From Pricia antarctica (GTDB lineage: Bacteria; Bacteroidota; Bacteroidia; Flavobacteriales; Flavobacteriaceae), in assembly GCF_900101815.1 (NCBI RefSeq), contig NZ_FNAO01000007.1, forward strand, positions 248,001 to 312,000: 64,000 nucleotides of DNA, in the 5' to 3' direction. Position 1 is the first letter of the stretch; the number at the start of each line of letters is the position of its first letter. The notes below the pieces were generated by a model, which did not search any database, was not told the origin of the DNA, and saw only the letters and a program-made list of their open reading frames with translations. Position numbers and translations under genes: made by a program. Shown piece after piece: positions 61,674 through 64,000 of the stretch.

Positions 61674-62447
61674 TTACTGCTCCCGTGGGCTTACCACTTT
61701 TATGCGTCTATAGACAAAGCTGGTCCGCTGGTCCGTTTCCAGTGCCCCAATTTCGGTTAGGCCGTCTTGAGGAAATACCGTACTCTGGTCCCATGTGGGA
61801 TCTAATGCTTCTTTTAAGCTAGCATAGACATCCAAAGAAATCGTGTTGGCGTTCATTTCAGGCCCGGAAGGGGACAGTATGATCGCATTTCCCCAGGCCT
61901 TCTGTTTGGTTTTACCACTATCCATTGCCGATTGGATAAAGGGGGTCCAGTATTGGTCTTCGAGCGCGATCAAATTATTTGGATTAGAGGTGATATGGTA
62001 AATAATTTTAATAAATTTAAAATCGTTTTCCGGTACCGCATTCTTTGCTTCTACCCAGACTGCCGGTTTTACGAAGAGGGTATGCATTACCTCACCCATC
62101 GAAAAGGTATCCATTTTATCCATAGACACATCAGGCCAAACTTCGGAGGGATCCCAGATGCTCTCGCCTGCGTCGATGTCATTATAGGTATTGATGAACA
62201 AGATATTGGGAGAGTTAGGCTCGTCAAACCCACCCACTTTCTGGAACAATCCCCAAAATGTCAGGTTGCCTTTGGTTATCGCATTTTCTGCAACTTTGCT
62301 CCAATACTTGGTTTCCCTAGAAATGAATTCCTCCATCTGATCGGACGGTACATGTCTGTACTGATACATACTTATGCCCTTGTTTTCTTCATCTTGGGCA
62401 TTTAATTTGAAACTAAGAATAAAAACAAAAAGCAGCATTGTTTTCAT
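61674..62447 (-). CDS. Exported protein of unknown function
   Basis: 257 residues from ATG 62447, signal peptide MKTMLLFVFILSFKLNAQ. The mature part has two similar-sized halves with alternating strands and helices (SMYQYRHVPSDQMEEFISRE ... FKFIKIIYHITSNPNNLIAL), compatible with a tandem ferredoxin-like (ABM) fold. Its length and layout parallel the gene at 62621-63391. Not a recognised family. It precedes the NTF2-like lipoprotein gene by 29 bases and is probably cotranscribed. Confidence 0.72.
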   Translation of the reverse strand: MKTMLLFVFILSFKLNAQDEENKGISMYQYRHVPSDQMEEFISRETKYWSKVAENAITKGNLTFWGLFQKVGGFDEPNSPNILFINTYNDIDAGESIWDPSEVWPDVSMDKMDTFSMGEVMHTLFVKPAVWVEAKNAVPENDFKFIKIIYHITSNPNNLIALEDQYWTPFIQSAMDSGKTKQKAWGNAIILSPSGPEMNANTISLDVYASLKEALDPTWDQSTVFPQDGLTEIGALETDQRTSFVYRRIKVVSPREQ

Positions 62448-62620
62448 AAATTGCCCCCGCAATCAATTGTTGTTTTCATAATAATAGGATTAGGTTATAC
62501 ACGATTTAAAAATTTTCGGCCTATATAATTTGATAATACAATTGTTGATACCGCTTTCAAAATTCCGTTCTGTTGTTCGCCCAATAGATTATCATAATAT
62601 CCCTATATCAAATTGAACTT

Positions 62621-63391
62621 TTATTGCCGGTCGGCAACTTTTACATCTCCGCTAATGCCGCTCAAATCGGCACGGTACATCCATAGTTCGGATTCACCAC
62701 CTTCGGTAACGGCATACCAGTCTTTGAGAAATTGTTCAAAACCTCCCGTTCCGTGAACCTCATCGTATTTCGCCGGAAATCCGTTGTCCTGACCGATCCA
62801 GGCCAATTTGTCAAAAAAGGAGATGACTGCAAGGTCTCGTCCTTCTTTGGTGCTGCCCAACTCATTCGAATAGACACCAAACGTTTCATCGGGCATTTTT
62901 TCGGCGTATACCTTTTTTACTTTCTCCACCAAAGCCATTGCTTCTTTGCCTTTGCCCCTTGTAATGTCATAATAGTCGACCAGCATTTTATTGATAGTGA
63001 AATCCTTGGAAAAGCGGCTTAGGTCCGTTTCATTTTTCCAATAGCTTGTAGCACCGCTTTCAGGAGTAACGTATGCCAGTACATTGGTGTCCCAATCGGC
63101 GTCATGGCCATTTTCTTTTCCGGGGCGGCCATCTAGGGCACTCCACGGAAGTGGTCCCATGCTCCAATGATAACTACCGGTGTTTGGTCCGCTGCTTATC
63201 CAATAAATCCTAGCGCCGTAAGGCCCGTCCCCATGGAATTTTTTGTTGTGCTCCATCAAACCTTTCTCAAACTGGGCTATTTGGGTCGGGTTGGGTGTTA
63301 GCCTTGCGGTTTCAAAAATCATGTACTCGTTATCGCTTTGTGATACTGCCATTAATGGCAGTAAAAGCAGTAAAAAAATTACTTTTTTCAT
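62621..63391 (-). CDS. Exported protein of unknown function, possible paralogue of the 61674 gene
   Basis: 256 residues, signal peptide MKKVIFLLLLLPLMAVSQ. The first half reads YMIFETARLTPNPTQIAQFE (strand-helix) and then WISSGPNTGSYHWSMGPLP; the second half has VDYYDITRGKGKEAMALVEK. Two ferredoxin-like repeats are likely. Sequence similarity to the neighbour is weak, so paralogy rests on layout. Probable partner of the flanking NTF2-like proteins. Confidence 0.72.
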   Translation of the reverse strand: MKKVIFLLLLLPLMAVSQSDNEYMIFETARLTPNPTQIAQFEKGLMEHNKKFHGDGPYGARIYWISSGPNTGSYHWSMGPLPWSALDGRPGKENGHDADWDTNVLAYVTPESGATSYWKNETDLSRFSKDFTINKMLVDYYDITRGKGKEAMALVEKVKKVYAEKMPDETFGVYSNELGSTKEGRDLAVISFFDKLAWIGQDNGFPAKYDEVHGTGGFEQFLKDWYAVTEGGESELWMYRADLSGISGDVKVADRQ

Positions 63392-63446
63392 TATGATTTA
63401 AATTGTATCTCCCGCCCAAGGCGGTTGATTGGTTAGTATTTAATAC

Positions 63447-64000
63447 TTACTTGCTGGCTACTGTTGCTGGCTGCTCTAACAGTTTCTCGTTATAATAAGC
63501 GGCCTCACGGACAATCTTTCCTTCTTCATTAAAATCATTGATATAAAAAACGGGGAGTTCGATGGCCATTTTATCCGATTTGCGGATCAAGTGCAAATTC
63601 CACCACGATTGTACAACACGTCCGTTATCCATCTCATATTCCAGATAATCGGGATAGCCCGACATCTCGATATTTTCGATTTCAAATTGTTCGAACATTT
63701 TTTTGTCGAGCTCTTTTTGGTCGGTCAAAGAAATTCCTCGAGTCTTAAACGAGTTCAGGTCGCCAAAACGGGCTTTATCATCATAAAAGCTGTAGGCTTT
63801 CTCCAAATCGCCGTTTTCAAAGGCATAGATCATTTTTCTAACGGTGTTGATGTTCTCGTGGTGGTTGTAGATGCTGCCATTGGTGCGGTCCGAAAAGCTG
63901 TTACCGATTTCATCCAGAACACGGCCATTGCTGTAGCTAATAATCCTAAAGATTTTATTGTCCTTGTTCAATTCATATTGACGGTGCGCCGCTGCATCAA
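63447..64000 (-). CDS. NTF2/SnoaL-like protein, partial (5' end beyond the window)
   Basis: The minus-strand frame is open to the right edge; the visible part (about 184 residues) ends at 63447. It reads HENINTVRKMIYAFENGDLE, then DNGRVVQSWWNLHLIRKSD and FNEEGKIVREAAYYNEKLLE. It is clearly related to the first domain of the 60721-61644 lipoprotein (shared ..GKIVREA/V and W.....K pattern). The true start, and any signal peptide, lie outside the window. Confidence 0.8.
   Translation of the reverse strand, partial: DAAAHRQYELNKDNKIFRIISYSNGRVLDEIGNSFSDRTNGSIYNHHENINTVRKMIYAFENGDLEKAYSFYDDKARFGDLNSFKTRGISLTDQKELDKKMFEQFEIENIEMSGYPDYLEYEMDNGRVVQSWWNLHLIRKSDKMAIELPVFYINDFNEEGKIVREAAYYNEKLLEQPATVASK

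Overview
The window looks like chromosomal DNA of a marine-type member of the Flavobacteriaceae (Bacteroidota). This rests on the subtype iii type VI secretion genes with Bacteroidota-only subunits (TssN, TssO), TAnnTTTG-type promoter boxes instead of E. coli -10 boxes, start codons that mostly lack a Shine-Dalgarno, Wza/Wzc-type capsule genes, an outer-membrane beta-barrel receptor with a carboxypeptidase-regulatory domain, and the many short intergenic repeats common in this group. No rRNA, tRNA or CRISPR array was recognised.

Layout. 1-6.5 kb: end of a surface-polysaccharide locus (sugar aminotransferase, PglF/CapD-like dehydratase, Wza-like export lipoprotein, Wzc-like tyrosine kinase, and on the other strand a CpsB-type phosphatase). 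6.8-10.7 kb: an FAD-dependent dehydrogenase and the 5-oxoprolinase operon pxpABC. 11-24.2 kb: branched-chain amino acid synthesis, with ilvD-ilvB-ilvN-ilvC plus a GapN-like dehydrogenase on the plus strand converging on leuC-leuD-leuA-leuB on the minus strand. This block is rich in palindromic repeats and holds a four-helix-bundle gene broken by one stop codon. 24.4-35.9 kb: part of a type VI secretion locus (tssF, E, H, O, K, N, G, a NlpC/P60 lipoprotein, a PKD-domain membrane protein and hcp); tssB, tssC and vgrG are not here. 36-42.2 kb: fumC, a 58-residue membrane protein, an outer-membrane receptor with a small partner, and prfB with its programmed frameshift. 42.3-46.2 kb: a transglutaminase / alpha-E / ATP-grasp triad. 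46.4-52.7 kb: single housekeeping or accessory genes. 52.8-57.1 kb: a low-GC-looking, decayed zone (esterase, 5'-truncated amidohydrolase, broken YfcC-type transporter, gene fragments). 57.2-64 kb: a minus-strand accessory cluster of a short-chain dehydrogenase, an O-methyltransferase, an EthD-like protein, an exported intradiol dioxygenase and several exported NTF2-like or unknown proteins.

The strongest non-genic signal is a set of three almost full-length palindromes of 158-162 bp (18744-18903, 35923-36080, 43193-43354). Their ends differ, but their centres share a core like CGTAGCT..G.TATG. In addition there are two arrays of exactly 12 perfect heptamers, one just upstream of tssK and one upstream of the alpha-E gene, and other 7- and 8-base arrays lie in many spacers; one of them runs into the start of pxpA, which has no ordinary start codon. 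All family assignments were made by reading motifs; no database search was run.
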